From contig NZ_JTHF01000189.1 of the NCBI RefSeq assembly GCF_001043895.1, positions 1-34,316 of the forward strand: DNA of 34,316 nt, given 5' to 3'. This document shows positions 22,666 to 31,581 of the stretch, one piece after another; within the stretch, counting starts at the first letter, position 1, and each line of letters opens with the position of its first letter. A program made the translations under genes and the position numbers. This DNA comes from Methylobacterium indicum (lineage in GTDB: Bacteria; Pseudomonadota; Alphaproteobacteria; Rhizobiales; Beijerinckiaceae). The notes under the pieces were generated by a model. It did not search any database. It had not been told where the DNA came from and saw nothing but the letters and a program-made list of their open reading frames with translations.

Positions 22666-22872
22666 TCACCGTCGCGGCGGGGCGGGAGTCTGCGACAGGC
22701 GGCGGCGCAGCCGCTTCAGCTCCGCATCGTCCCGCGCGCAGAGGTCGTGGCGGGTCATGGCGTCGAGCTGGCGCTGGATGCGCGCCTCGGCCGCCGGCGT
22801 GCCGGCCCGGGCTCCGGTGCAGAGAAGGCCGATCGCGATCGCCGCCACGCCCGTTCCGATCCGCCGCACCAT
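22666..22872 (-). CDS. Small exported protein of unknown function
   Basis: The 68 residues begin with a signal peptide (MVRRIGTGVAAIAIGLLCTG, cleavage after ARA near residue 23). The short mature part has a single Cys and many charged residues (RHDLCARDDAELKRLRRRLSQ), suggesting a small helical periplasmic protein. A lipobox is not clear, since the residue before the first Cys is Leu. The family is not recognised. Confidence 0.55.
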   Translation of the reverse strand: MVRRIGTGVAAIAIGLLCTGARAGTPAAEARIQRQLDAMTRHDLCARDDAELKRLRRRLSQTPAPPRR

Positions 22873-22943
22873 GGCGTTTTCTCTCCATCTGCCGGCGGAC
22901 CCTCGCCCGGAGAGGTGAACGCTTTCCCCAATCGTGCCGCGCC

Positions 22944-23705
22944 TCAGGCCGCCACCGCGTAGACATCCCCGGAATTCGCCTCCGGCGGCAGGCCGGTGAG
23001 GTAGTCCGCCATCGCGTCGCGCCCGACCGGGCGGCCGAACCGCAGGGACTGGCTCTCGCCGAGCGCCACGTCGAACCCGTAGGGGCCGAGCCCCGCCAGC
23101 CGGTCGAGGCAGCGCAGGGCCACCGCCCGGGCGATGGTGGTGAACTCGAAGGACAAGGCCGGCAGCGGCTGCGTGAGCCCGGCGAGCACCCGGTCCTCGA
23201 ACCCCTCGACGTCGATCTTCACGAAGGCCGGGCGCCCGTGCTCCGCCACCAGCCGATCGAGGGTGGTGGCCGGCACCGTGATCCGGTCGTCCCAGACCTG
23301 ACCCTCCCAGCCCGGCGCCCCCGCGGCCTCCGCGATGAAGCCCGGCGACGCCGTGGACACGGTCGGGTTGGCGCGGTTCAGGTGGAGCACGACGTCACCG
23401 CATCGATCTCCCGCGGCGGCCGCCGTCAGGACCACGCCGGGATCGCGGCCGTGCAGCAGGCGCAGGGCCCGCATCGGTCCCGGCTGCGGCTCGAGGGCGA
23501 CGACCCGGGCGCCGAGGCGCCGAAACGCCGCCACCCGGTCCCCGACATGGGCGCCGATATCGAACACCAGGTCGTCCGGTCGCACGAAGCGGCGGTAGAG
23601 CGCGTCCATCGCGGCCCGGGGGGCGCCCGCGCCGCGATAGAGCCGCAGCGAACGGCCGATGGCGACGGCGGTACCCCGCGGGCGGGTGCCTTCGGGACGG
23701 ATCAT
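22944..23705 (-). CDS. FkbM-family methyltransferase
   Basis: This 253-residue SAM-dependent methyltransferase has SAM-binding motif I as VFDIGAHVGDR (48-57), an acidic end of strand two (VVALEPQP) and the FkbM landmark FVKIDVEGFEDRVLAGL. FkbM proteins O-methylate sugars or small molecules and are common near surface-glycan genes. ATG 23705 follows CCGGAG. The frame stays open far upstream, but that part is not protein-like. The neighbours give no hint of the substrate. Confidence 0.87.
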   Translation of the reverse strand: MIRPEGTRPRGTAVAIGRSLRLYRGAGAPRAAMDALYRRFVRPDDLVFDIGAHVGDRVAAFRRLGARVVALEPQPGPMRALRLLHGRDPGVVLTAAAAGDRCGDVVLHLNRANPTVSTASPGFIAEAAGAPGWEGQVWDDRITVPATTLDRLVAEHGRPAFVKIDVEGFEDRVLAGLTQPLPALSFEFTTIARAVALRCLDRLAGLGPYGFDVALGESQSLRFGRPVGRDAMADYLTGLPPEANSGDVYAVAA

Positions 23706-23981
23706 CGAAACTCCGGGACGGCGACGGCTGCACCGATGCCTAAGCGGATTTCGCCGAAGTGAACATCGGTTCGGCGGCAGGAATCCGCGACCAAATACGG
23801 GATCAGAGCGGGCGACGCGCCGGCCCGCCGACGCACCTCCGCTACGCACGGAAAGCGGCGGTCGCCCGCGCTGCGGCACCGTGCAGCGCAGGACCGCGCG
23901 GGACTTATCCAACCACCGGACGTTGTGGGCACACACGACCCCGCTTCGCGCGGGTACCCCCACACGCCTGTGAGAGACCCG

Positions 23982-24245
23982 ATGGCTGCCGAGACCACCG
24001 ATCTGTCCGACCGCGCCCTGTCGATCTTCGCCTTCGCGGCCTACCACCACCTGATCAGCGGCCAGCCGATCAGCTCGGTCATCCGCCGGGACGGCAGCGG
24101 CCATGAGGCCGACCCGCAGGGCGCCGCCGAGGTCGAGAAACGCGGTCTCGCGACCCTGAGCGAGGACGAGATCACCTTCACCGAGCCCGGCGTCGCCTTC
24201 GTCGAGCAGGTGGTGGCGGCGATCCGCGGGGCGTCCTCGCGCTGA
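23982..24245 (+). CDS. 87-residue protein of unknown function
   Basis: The soluble product [20 protein letters not shown], then [25 protein letters not shown], ends in a helical segment ([16 protein letters not shown]). A GTGAGAGA site precedes ATG 23982. It has a two-part layout like a small winged-helix or adaptor, but no family is recognised. The 276-base gap before it shows no gene. Confidence 0.65.
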   Translation: MAAETTDLSDRALSIFAFAAYHHLISGQPISSVIRRDGSGHEADPQGAAEVEKRGLATLSEDEITFTEPGVAFVEQVVAAIRGASSR

Positions 24246-24333
24246 CGCGCCGCTTGACGGCCCGCGCACCGTGATGGGAAGCCGTCCCGGCCGTGCGCGG
24301 GCTGCTCCCGGCGCCGCCGGGAGGGATTTCGCC

Positions 24334-25023
24334 TTGGACGCGTCCGCATTGTCAGGCTCGCACGATCTCGCCGGCCTGATCGACCACACGCTCCTGCGCG
24401 CCGATGCGACCGCGCCCGAGGTGCGGCGTCTCTGCGAGGAGGCGCTGGCGCATCGCTTCAAGGCGGTCTGCGTCAATCCCGTCCATGTCGGGCTGGCGGC
24501 GGAGATCCTGGCCGGCAGCGCCGTCGCCCCCTGCTCCGTCGTCGGCTTCCCCCTCGGGGCCGTCATGCCGCAGGACAAGGCCGCGGAGGCCGCCGGGGCC
24601 GTCGCCCGCGGTGCCGCCGAGATCGACATGGTGATCGCGCTCGGCGCCCTGAAGGCCGGCGACCACGCTGCCGTCCGGGACGACATCGCGGCGGTGCGAG
24701 CCGCCTGCCGGGGCCGGGTGCTGAAGGTGATCATCGAGACCTGCCTTCTCGACGACGCGCAGAAGCGTCTCGCCTGCAGCCTGGCGGTCGAGGCCGGGGC
24801 CGATTTCGTCAAGACCTCGACCGGCTTCTCGACCGGCGGCGCCACCGTGGCGGACGTCGCCCTGATGCGGGCGACGGTCGGCGATGGGATCGGCGTCAAG
24901 GCGTCGGGCGGCGTGCGCAGCCTGGAATCCGCCCGCGCCATGATCGCCGCCGGGGCGACCCGGCTCGGCACCAGCTCGGGGGTGGCCCTGGTGACCGCCG
25001 GCCTTGCGGGCGACGGCTACTGA
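24334..25023 (+). CDS. deoC: Deoxyribose-phosphate aldolase
   Basis: This cytosolic enzyme splits 2-deoxyribose 5-phosphate into glyceraldehyde 3-phosphate and acetaldehyde, in deoxynucleoside breakdown. It is a TIM barrel with the Schiff-base Lys160 in [12 protein letters not shown], the proton-relay Lys189 in [10 protein letters not shown] and Asp98 in AEIDMV. The proposed start is TTG 24334, because GGGAGGG lies 7 bases before it and the 229-residue product matches the usual length. An ATG at 24274 would add a basic, unlike extension. The 3' end overlaps the convergent SDR gene by 7 bases. Confidence 0.9.
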   Translation: MDASALSGSHDLAGLIDHTLLRADATAPEVRRLCEEALAHRFKAVCVNPVHVGLAAEILAGSAVAPCSVVGFPLGAVMPQDKAAEAAGAVARGAAEIDMVIALGALKAGDHAAVRDDIAAVRAACRGRVLKVIIETCLLDDAQKRLACSLAVEAGADFVKTSTGFSTGGATVADVALMRATVGDGIGVKASGGVRSLESARAMIAAGATRLGTSSGVALVTAGLAGDGY

Positions 25024-25880
25024 GGCGGGGCGTCCTCCGGCCGCCAGCGCGCCGGCCGGCTGCCGTCCTCGTCGGTGAAGCCGTAGGCGGCCGCGAGGTC
25101 GGCGACGTGCACGACCTGTCCGCCCCGCTCGGCCACGGCCGGATCGCCGGCCAGCGCCGCCAGCGCCCGTCCGGCATAGAGCGGGCTCTCGCCGGCCTCG
25201 CCGCCCATGCCGGCCTCCAGCACCCGCTCGGTCCGTACCAGGCCCGGCGCCAGGGCAAGCGCGGTGACGCCGTGGGGGCGCAGCTCCTCGGCCATCGCGA
25301 GGGCGAGGCGGTTGGTGGCGGATTTGGCGAGGTCGTAGAACAGGTCGCCGAGATAGGCCTCCGTGCCGAACGAGACCAGCGCCAGGAGCCCGCCCTTGGC
25401 CGAGACCATGGCGGGGGCGACGGCGCGGGCCAGCAGCAGGCCGGCGAGCGGCCCGGTCTCCATGCCGTGGCGCAGGGGCGCGAGGCCGCGGCGCCAGAAC
25501 GCGGTGCCCCAGGCGGCGCCGTCGGGGTAGCGCACGCCGTCATAGCCCTCGTTGCCGCCCCAGACGCTCGACACCGCGACGTCGATCCGGCCGAAGCGGC
25601 GCAGCACCCAGCGCACCATCGCGTCGACCTCGCCCTCGCGGGTGTGGTCGCACAGGTAGTGGTGGCCGCGCCCGCCCGCGAGATCGACCTCCCGGGCGGT
25701 GTCCTCCAGGGCTTCCGCGCGCTGGTCGGTGCGGGCACCCGTCTCGCTGGAACGCGCCGTGACCACGACCGTGGCGCCGGCCTCGCCCAAGGCCCGGGCG
25801 ATGCCACGGCCGACCCCCCGCGAGGCGCCGGCAACGAGGCAGACTTTTCCGGAAAGATCCGGGACGCCCGCGGGCCTCAC
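25017..25880 (-). CDS. Short-chain dehydrogenase/reductase, DHRS1-like
   Basis: This 287-residue NAD(P)-dependent oxidoreductase has the Rossmann motif GASRGVGRG (18-26), the catalytic Ser170 and the YxxxK pair (Y182, K186 in YDLAK). The beginning and the acidic-charged later part resemble the DHRS1 group. The start is GTG 25880, which overlaps the stop of the enoyl-CoA isomerase gene (GTGA), so translation is likely coupled to it. This suggests a role on an acyl-CoA or related keto/hydroxy compound; the substrate is unknown. Confidence 0.88.
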   Translation of the reverse strand: MRPAGVPDLSGKVCLVAGASRGVGRGIARALGEAGATVVVTARSSETGARTDQRAEALEDTAREVDLAGGRGHHYLCDHTREGEVDAMVRWVLRRFGRIDVAVSSVWGGNEGYDGVRYPDGAAWGTAFWRRGLAPLRHGMETGPLAGLLLARAVAPAMVSAKGGLLALVSFGTEAYLGDLFYDLAKSATNRLALAMAEELRPHGVTALALAPGLVRTERVLEAGMGGEAGESPLYAGRALAALAGDPAVAERGGQVVHVADLAAAYGFTDEDGSRPARWRPEDAPPQ

Positions 25881-26635
25881 CGGGGGGCGCGGGACAGGAA
25901 GCGCTGGAACGCGGCCTGCGCCTCGGGCGAGCGCAAGGCCGCGTCGAACGCCTCGGCCTCCGCCGCCATGGCGGATTGCACGGCCGCGTGGTCGCCGCGG
26001 ATCAGCCGGCGGGCGGCGGCGATCGCCTGGCGGGGCTTGGCGGCGAGCTTGGCGCCCTGCGCCAGCGCGTGCTCCAGGAGGCCGTCCGCCGGCACGACCG
26101 CGTTGGCAAGGCCGAGCCGCACCGCCTCGTCGGCCCCGTAGGCCTCGCCGAGGAGCAGCAGTTCGGTGGCCTTCGCCACGCCGACCCGGCGCGGCAGCAG
26201 GTAGCTGGAGGCGGCCTCCGGCACGAGGCCGAGATCGACGAAGGGCATCCGGAAGGTGGCGGCCGGCGCGACGTAGACGAGGTCGCAGTGATAGGTCAGC
26301 GTCGTCCCGACCCCGACCGCGAGCCCGTCCACCGCCGCCACCATCGGGGTACGGGTCACGGCGAGCTGGCGGATGAAACGCAGCGACGGCGCCTCCCCGA
26401 AGGATTTTTCCGCCCGGGCGACGAAATCCGCGATGTCGTTGCCGGCGGTGAACACGCCCTCCGACCCGGCGAACACCACCGCGCCGACGCCCGATCCCTC
26501 GCGGTCGGCGCCCTCCAGCGCCTCCCGCATGGCGTCGTACATCGCGCCGGTCAGCGCGTTCTTCTTCTCGGGGCGGGCGAGCTGCACGAGGCGGACACCG
26601 CCGGGCTGGTCGGTGATGCGGACGTGGTCGGTCAT
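25877..26635 (-). CDS. Enoyl-CoA hydratase/isomerase family protein, probably delta3-delta2 enoyl-CoA isomerase
   Basis: This 252-residue crotonase-fold protein has the oxyanion-hole segments VFTAGNDIADF and DGLAVGVGTTL. The two catalytic Glu of true enoyl-CoA hydratases (GCE and QPE positions) are replaced here by Thr and Phe (GTT at 110-112, MPF at 130-132). Instead, Glu140 in GLVPEAASSYLLP lies where eukaryotic ECI2-type isomerases have their catalytic Glu. That favours double-bond isomerisation in oxidation of unsaturated fatty acids over hydration. It is the first gene of a two-gene unit with the SDR gene. Confidence 0.88.
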   Translation of the reverse strand: MTDHVRITDQPGGVRLVQLARPEKKNALTGAMYDAMREALEGADREGSGVGAVVFAGSEGVFTAGNDIADFVARAEKSFGEAPSLRFIRQLAVTRTPMVAAVDGLAVGVGTTLTYHCDLVYVAPAATFRMPFVDLGLVPEAASSYLLPRRVGVAKATELLLLGEAYGADEAVRLGLANAVVPADGLLEHALAQGAKLAAKPRQAIAAARRLIRGDHAAVQSAMAAEAEAFDAALRSPEAQAAFQRFLSRAPR

Positions 26636-26705
26636 GGAACCCTCGGGATTGCGGCCTGGACGCAGGATCTTTCGTGACGAGTCGGCCTAGCTGAAATCCT
26701 CCATG

Positions 26706-26843
26706 TCATCCCGGGGCTCGGCGAAGCCGAGAACCCGGGATCCATAACCGCTGACGGTACCGAACGAGGCGGCTGGCCTTCCGCTTCATCCTGCATCCTC
26801 GGCGGCTATGGATCCCGGGTTCCACTGCGCGGCCCCGGGATGA
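26706..26843. repeat. 138-bp inverted-repeat element
   Basis: Outer arms TCATCCCGGGGC (26706-26717) and GCCCCGGGATGA (26832-26843) are perfect complements, and so are inner 16-bp arms at 26731-26746 and 26807-26822 (GAACCCGGGATCCATA). It fills most of the gap between two genes on the same strand and encodes nothing. Its form is that of a dispersed non-autonomous repeat. Confidence 0.87.
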
Positions 26844-26883
26844 CCCGGAGGGGATGAGTCCGGGCGTATGCGACCCGGCTCCC

Positions 26884-28653
26884 TCACCCCGCCAGCGCCA
26901 GCACCCCATCCTGCAGGAAGCCGCCGCCGCCGGTCACCGTCTCCTCCAGGCCGCGCGACGCGGTGGCGAGGTTCTCGGCGAAGAACCGGGCGAGCGCGAT
27001 GCGGGCCGGGTGGGCGGGATCGGTCGCGCCGTCCTTGACCGCGGCGTTCGCCGCGAGGGCCGCCTGCGCCAGGCAGGTACCGCCTTGCGCCAGGCCGAAC
27101 AGGCGGAGATACGGCGTCGCGCCGGCCAGGGCCTCGTCGGGCCGGTTGGAGCCCAGCGCCTTCAGAAGGTAGCCCGTCGCCCGGTCGAGCGCTTCGATCG
27201 TCTCGCGCAGCCGCGGGGCGGTGTGGCCGAAGCCGGGACCGCCCTCCTTCAGCACCCGCTCGGCGATGAGGCGCATTGCGGCGATCTGGCCGCGGACCAC
27301 CGCGCCGTTCTCCAGCGGCAGCTTGCGGGTGACGAGGTCGATCGCCTGGATGCCGTTGGTGCCCTCATAGATCGCCGCGATGCGGGCGTCGCGCAGGTGC
27401 TGGGCCGCGCCGGTCTCCTCGACGAAGCCCATGCCGCCATGGACCTGGATGCCGAGCGAGGCGACCTCGATGCCGATATCGGTCGAGAATGCCTTCGCCA
27501 CCGGGGTCAGCAGCGAGGCCCGGGCCTGCGCCGCCTTGCGGGCCGCCTCGTCCGGCGCCCGGTGCGCGCGGTCGATCGCTTCCGCCGTCAGGTAGCAGAT
27601 ACCCCGGGAGGCGCCGGTCAGGGCCTTCATGGTGAGCAGCATGCGCTGCACGTCCGGATGGTCGATGATCGCGCTCGCGCCCTCGGTGGCGGAGGCCGCC
27701 CGGCCCTGGCGGCGGTCGCGGGCATAGGACAGCGCCTGCTGATAGGCCCGCTCGGCGATGGCGACGCCCTGGAGGCCGACGCCGAGGCGGGCGTTGTTCA
27801 TCATCGTGAACATGCAGGCCAGCCCCCGGTTGGCCTCGCCGACGAGCCAGCCGGTGGCGCCGTCATACACCATGGTGCAGGTCGGCGAGCCGTGGATGCC
27901 GAGCTTGTGCTCGATGCCCGCACATTTGAGCGCGTTGCGCGAGCCGTCCGGCAGCACCTTCGGCACCAGGAACAGCGAGATGCCGCGGGTGCCGGGAGGC
28001 GCGTCGGGCAGCCGCGCCAGAACGAGATGCACGATGTTGTCGGTGAGGTCGTGCTCGCCCCAGGTGATGTAGATCTTCTCGCCCGAGATCCGGTAGGAGC
28101 CGTCGCCTGCGGGCTCGGCCCGGGTGCGCATCACCGAGAGGTCCGAGCCGGCCTGCGGCTCGGTGAGGTTCATGGTGGCGGTCCACTCGCCCGAGACCAG
28201 CTTCTCGAGGTAGCGGGCGCGCAATTCCTCGCTGCCGTGGCGGCTCAGCGCCTCGACGCCGCCGGCGGTCAGCAGCGGGCCGAGGCCGAAGGCCATCGCG
28301 GCGGAATTCCACATCTCGATGCAGGCGGCGTTGAGCAGGATCGGCAAGCCCTGGCCGCCATACTCGACCGGGCCCGGGAGCGCGTTCCAGCCGCCCTCGG
28401 TCCAGGCGCGGTAGGCCTCCCGGTAGCCCGGCGGCATGGTGACCACGCCGTCCTTGAGCGGGGTGCCGTGGCGGTCGCCGACCGTGTTGAGCGGCGCCAC
28501 CACGTCGTTGGCGAAGCGGCCGGCCTCGTCCAGGATCGTGTCGACGAGATCGTCGGAGAGGTCCCCGTGCAGGCCCTCCGCGATGGCGCGGTCGAGCCCG
28601 GCGACGTGCCGGAGGGTGAAGGCCATCTCGGCCACGGGCGCGCGATAGGTCAT
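26884..28653 (-). CDS. Acyl-CoA dehydrogenase with C-terminal extension (DmdC-like)
   Basis: This FAD enzyme introduces a double bond into an acyl-CoA. It has 589 residues, far longer than classic 380-residue dehydrogenases, and matches the branch with an extra C-terminal domain that includes DmdC (methylthiopropanoyl-CoA dehydrogenase). Visible motifs are MNLTEPQAGSDLS (161-173, FAD/substrate), the GISLFLVPK segment, and IYEGTNGIQA with catalytic Glu430. ATG 28653 follows GGGGAGGAG. The preferred acyl chain is not known. It diverges from tsaC and lies downstream, across a repeat, from no obvious partner; the neighbouring isomerase and SDR genes also fit fatty-acid oxidation. Confidence 0.93.
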   Translation of the reverse strand: MTYRAPVAEMAFTLRHVAGLDRAIAEGLHGDLSDDLVDTILDEAGRFANDVVAPLNTVGDRHGTPLKDGVVTMPPGYREAYRAWTEGGWNALPGPVEYGGQGLPILLNAACIEMWNSAAMAFGLGPLLTAGGVEALSRHGSEELRARYLEKLVSGEWTATMNLTEPQAGSDLSVMRTRAEPAGDGSYRISGEKIYITWGEHDLTDNIVHLVLARLPDAPPGTRGISLFLVPKVLPDGSRNALKCAGIEHKLGIHGSPTCTMVYDGATGWLVGEANRGLACMFTMMNNARLGVGLQGVAIAERAYQQALSYARDRRQGRAASATEGASAIIDHPDVQRMLLTMKALTGASRGICYLTAEAIDRAHRAPDEAARKAAQARASLLTPVAKAFSTDIGIEVASLGIQVHGGMGFVEETGAAQHLRDARIAAIYEGTNGIQAIDLVTRKLPLENGAVVRGQIAAMRLIAERVLKEGGPGFGHTAPRLRETIEALDRATGYLLKALGSNRPDEALAGATPYLRLFGLAQGGTCLAQAALAANAAVKDGATDPAHPARIALARFFAENLATASRGLEETVTGGGGFLQDGVLALAG

Positions 28654-28816
28654 CGAGGGCTCCTCCCCGGGGAGCGGGTCGGGCGGTCGACCGCGGAGGA
28701 ACCCGCCGCGCGGGACCCCGGGCGCCGCCCTTTGGATTTGACGTGCGGCCGCCGCCGACGTTACGGCCGGCGGCATGGTGACCGACAGTTTAGACGTGAA
28801 CGATGATCGCGGGTCA

Positions 28817-29788
28817 ATGGCGACCCAGCGCCTCTCCGCCGATGCCGCGGGCCTCGCCGAGGCCGGTGCCCTGCTGCGGGCGGGTAAGCTCGTCGCGATT
28901 CCGACCGAGACCGTCTACGGGCTTGGCGCCGATGCCGGCGATCCCAAGGCGGTGGCGGCGATCTACGCCGCCAAGGAGCGGCCGCGATTCAACCCGCTGA
29001 TCGCCCACCTGCCGGACCTCGCGGCGGCCCGGCGGGAGGGCGAGTTCGGCGCGGACGCCCTGGCTCTCGCGCAGGCGTTCTGGCCCGGGCCGCTGACCCT
29101 GGTGGTCCCGGCGGCCTCGGGCGGCCGCGTCTGCGACCTCGCCCGGGCCGGCCTGCCGAGCGTGGCCCTGAGGGTCCCCGGCAGTCCCCTCGCCCGCGCG
29201 GTGCTGGCGGCGGCGGGCTGTCCGGTGGCGGCACCCTCGGCCAACCGCTCGGGGCGCGTGAGCCCGACCGAGGCCGACCACGTGCTCGGCGACCTCGACG
29301 GCCGGATCGCCGCGATCCTCGACGGCGGCGCCTGCCCGGTCGGGGTCGAATCGACCATCGTCGCCTGCCTCGACGGCCCGCCGGTGCTGCTGCGCCCGGG
29401 CGGCGTGCCGCGCGCGAGCATCGAGGCCGTGCTCGGCCGGCCTCTCGCCCTGCCGTCGGTGCCGGCCGGATCGGCGCCGGTTTCTCCGGGGCTCCTCGCC
29501 TCGCACTACGCGCCCCGGGCCGCGATGCGCCTCGACGCGACGGAGATCCTGTCCGGCGAGGCCGCCCTGCTGTTCGGTTCTGCGGCCCCGGCCGGCCTCG
29601 ACCGGGCGCTCCTGTCGCTCAACCTCAGTCCGGCCGGCGACCTTGCCGAGGCGGCCTCCCACCTCTTCGGCTACCTGCGAAGGCTCGACGCCGCCGGTCC
29701 CGCGGTGATCGCGGTCGCGCCGATCCCCGCGGACGGCCTCGGCGAGGCGATCCGCGACCGCCTCGGCCGCGCCGCCGCGCCGCGCTGA
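28817..29788 (+). CDS. tsaC: L-threonylcarbamoyladenylate synthase (Sua5/YrdC family)
   Basis: This enzyme uses threonine, bicarbonate and ATP to make threonylcarbamoyl-AMP, the first step in forming t6A37 on tRNAs that read ANN codons. The N-terminal YrdC domain shows IPTETVYGLGADA, AKERPRFNPLIAHL and APSANRSGRVSPTEAD. A linker containing SPGLLASHYAP leads to the extra Sua5 domain, so the full length is 323 residues. ATG 28817 was preferred to ATG 28775 because the protein-like part begins there; neither has a good ribosome site. It diverges from the acyl-CoA dehydrogenase gene. Confidence 0.94.
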   Translation: MATQRLSADAAGLAEAGALLRAGKLVAIPTETVYGLGADAGDPKAVAAIYAAKERPRFNPLIAHLPDLAAARREGEFGADALALAQAFWPGPLTLVVPAASGGRVCDLARAGLPSVALRVPGSPLARAVLAAAGCPVAAPSANRSGRVSPTEADHVLGDLDGRIAAILDGGACPVGVESTIVACLDGPPVLLRPGGVPRASIEAVLGRPLALPSVPAGSAPVSPGLLASHYAPRAAMRLDATEILSGEAALLFGSAAPAGLDRALLSLNLSPAGDLAEAASHLFGYLRRLDAAGPAVIAVAPIPADGLGEAIRDRLGRAAAPR

Positions 29789-29797
29789 CGGCACCCC

Positions 29798-29841
29798 AAA
29801 AAATTCGCGCCTCCCGCGGAACCGGATCCGCGGAAGGCGCG
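29798..29841 (-). terminator. Rho-independent terminator for the minus-strand wrbA transcript
   Basis: The stem CGCGCCT-C-CCGCGGA / TCCGCGG-A-AGGCGCG (29806-29841) is followed, on the minus strand, by a run of six T (29798-29803 read as A on the plus strand). It lies beyond the plus-strand terminator, close to the tsaC stop. Confidence 0.75.
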
Positions 29842-29890
29842 TTGTAGGGGTCTAGAAGGTCACTCAAGCCCCCATCGACCTTCCGCCTCG

Positions 29891-29917
29891 AAGCCCGGAT
29901 CCGTCCGGGCTTTTTCT
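29891..29917 (+). terminator. Rho-independent terminator for the plus-strand tsaC transcript
   Basis: AAGCCCGGA (29891-29899) pairs with TCCGGGCTT (29904-29912) around a TCCG loop, and five T residues follow the GC stem (29911-29915). Confidence 0.85.
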
Positions 29918-29933
29918 TTGGCCGGTCCGGTGC

Positions 29934-30533
29934 TCAGCTGGCGAGCTTCGCGGCGAGACCGGCGACGTGGCGGCCCTGGAAGCGGGCGCCTTCCAGCTCC
30001 ACCGCGCTCGGCTGGCGGCTGCCGTCGCCGCCCGCGATGGTGGAGGCGCCGTAGGGCGAATTGCCCATCACCTCGTCGGTGCCGAGCTGGCCCTGGAAGC
30101 TGTAGGGCAGGCCGACCACCACCATACCCTGGTGCAGCAGGACGGTGTGGACGCTGAGGATCGTGGATTCCTGGCCGCCATGCTGCGAGGCCGTGGAGGT
30201 GAAGACCGCCCCGACCTTGCCGACCAGCGCGCCCTTGGCCCACAGGCCGCCGGTCTGGTCGATGAAGTTCTTCATCTGCGCGGCCATGTTGCCGAAGCGG
30301 GTCGGCGTGCCGATGATGATCGCGTCGTAGCCCGGCAGCTCGTCCACGGTGGCGATCGGCGCCGCTTGGTCGAGCTTGTAATGGGCGTTGCGGGCGACCT
30401 CCTCCGGCACCAGTTCCGGCACCCGCTTGACCGCCACCTCGGCGCCCGCCTCCCGGGCGCCCTCAGCCACCGCCTGCGCCATCTGCTCGATATGGCCGTA
30501 GGTCGAATAGTAGAGGACCAGAACCTTCGCCAT
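29934..30533 (-). CDS. wrbA: NAD(P)H:quinone oxidoreductase, type IV (WrbA)
   Basis: This flavodoxin-like FMN protein reduces quinones by two electrons, limiting oxidative damage. The 199 residues match the family: [14 protein letters not shown] (phosphate loop, 6-19), [35 protein letters not shown] and the active loop [18 protein letters not shown] 30533 follows AGGAGATC. It is divergent from a LysR gene, which is a common control layout. Confidence 0.96.
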   Translation of the reverse strand: MAKVLVLYYSTYGHIEQMAQAVAEGAREAGAEVAVKRVPELVPEEVARNAHYKLDQAAPIATVDELPGYDAIIIGTPTRFGNMAAQMKNFIDQTGGLWAKGALVGKVGAVFTSTASQHGGQESTILSVHTVLLHQGMVVVGLPYSFQGQLGTDEVMGNSPYGASTIAGGDGSRQPSAVELEGARFQGRHVAGLAAKLAS

Positions 30534-30612
30534 CGCGCGATCTCCTGCCAATGTCGTGACTTGCGTGGGGCGGACCATCGCGGATCGCGGGCGCCGACGA
30601 AATCCCCTATGT

Positions 30613-30630
30613 TGCAAGCCCGCGCTTGCA
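30613..30630. promoter_or_regulatory. Inverted repeat between wrbA and the LysR gene, possible operator
   Basis: TGCAAG (30613-30618) and CTTGCA (30625-30630) form a dyad with a 6-base spacer, 25 bases upstream of the LysR start. LysR regulators usually bind dyads in the divergent promoter they share with a target gene. Confidence 0.4.
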
Positions 30631-30654
30631 GGCGCGCAAGGTCGGGAGATCCCC

Positions 30655-31548
30655 GTGACTGCTCCCCTCGCCTGGGACGATTTTCGGCTGGTGAAGGCCA
30701 TCTTCGATCAGCGCGGCCTGACCCAGGCCGCCGAGCGGCTCGGCATCAACCACTCCACCGCCTTCCGGCGGCTCGGCCAGATCGAGGCGTCGCTGCGCAC
30801 ACCGCTCTTCGAGCGCCACCGCACCGGCTACGTGCCGACCCCGGCGGCCGAGGAGATGGTGCGGATCGCCGCCCGGATGGAGGAGGACGTGCTCGCCTTC
30901 ACCCGGCGGATCGAGAGCTGCGGCCTCACCCCGGCCGGGGAGCTGCGCGTCACCACCGCGGCCTCGCTCCTGACCGGTCTCCTGACGCCGATCCTCGCGG
31001 AGTTCTGCGCCCGCTGCCCGGAGGTGCGCCTCGACGTCGTGGTGTCCGAGCAGGCGCTCAACCTCGCCAAGCGCGACGCCGACGTGGCGCTGCGCGCCAC
31101 CAACGACCCGCCCGACACGCTGGTCGGCCGGCGCCTCGCCACCATCGCCTGGGCGCTCTACGGCCGGGCCGACCTCGATAGGAGCGTGCCGCTCGATGCA
31201 CAGCGCTGGGTCTCGCCCGCGCCCCGCCTCGGCGCCGCGGCGGCGGCCCGCTACGTCCAGGAGCGCACGGCGCCCGAGCGGGTGATCCTGCGCCTCGACA
31301 CCGTGCAGGGGCTGGCGGACGCGGTCGAATCCGGCATCGGGATCGGCCCCCTGCCCTGTGTCATCGGCGATCCCCGGCCCGGGCTCGTGCGGCTCTCCGA
31401 ACCCGAGCCCGAACTGGCGGCGGGCCTGTGGCTCCTCACCCATCCCGACCTGCGCCGCGCCGCCCGGGTGCGCGCCTTCCTCGACTTCGTCGGCGACGCC
31501 CTCACGCGTCAGCGCGACCTGATCGAGGGGGGGCGGCCGGACGGTTGA
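30655..31548 (+). CDS. LysR-family transcriptional regulator
   Basis: The 297-residue protein has an N-terminal winged helix-turn-helix ([38 protein letters not shown]) and a periplasmic-binding-like effector domain ([20 protein letters not shown] onward). The start is GTG 30655 with GGGAG just before it. An ATG further upstream at 30556 would give a Cys/Arg-rich extension and lie in the wrbA promoter. It probably controls wrbA and itself; the ligand is unknown. Confidence 0.93.
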   Translation: MTAPLAWDDFRLVKAIFDQRGLTQAAERLGINHSTAFRRLGQIEASLRTPLFERHRTGYVPTPAAEEMVRIAARMEEDVLAFTRRIESCGLTPAGELRVTTAASLLTGLLTPILAEFCARCPEVRLDVVVSEQALNLAKRDADVALRATNDPPDTLVGRRLATIAWALYGRADLDRSVPLDAQRWVSPAPRLGAAAAARYVQERTAPERVILRLDTVQGLADAVESGIGIGPLPCVIGDPRPGLVRLSEPEPELAAGLWLLTHPDLRRAARVRAFLDFVGDALTRQRDLIEGGRPDG

Positions 31549-31581
31549 CGCCCTCGTCGCGGCCGCCCGCGGCGTTGCCGA

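Noticed and set aside
22944..24971. A long minus-strand frame extending the FkbM methyltransferase to 675 residues
   Set aside because: The extra 420 residues run antisense to deoC and other genes and are not protein-like; a good ribosome site supports the start at 23705.
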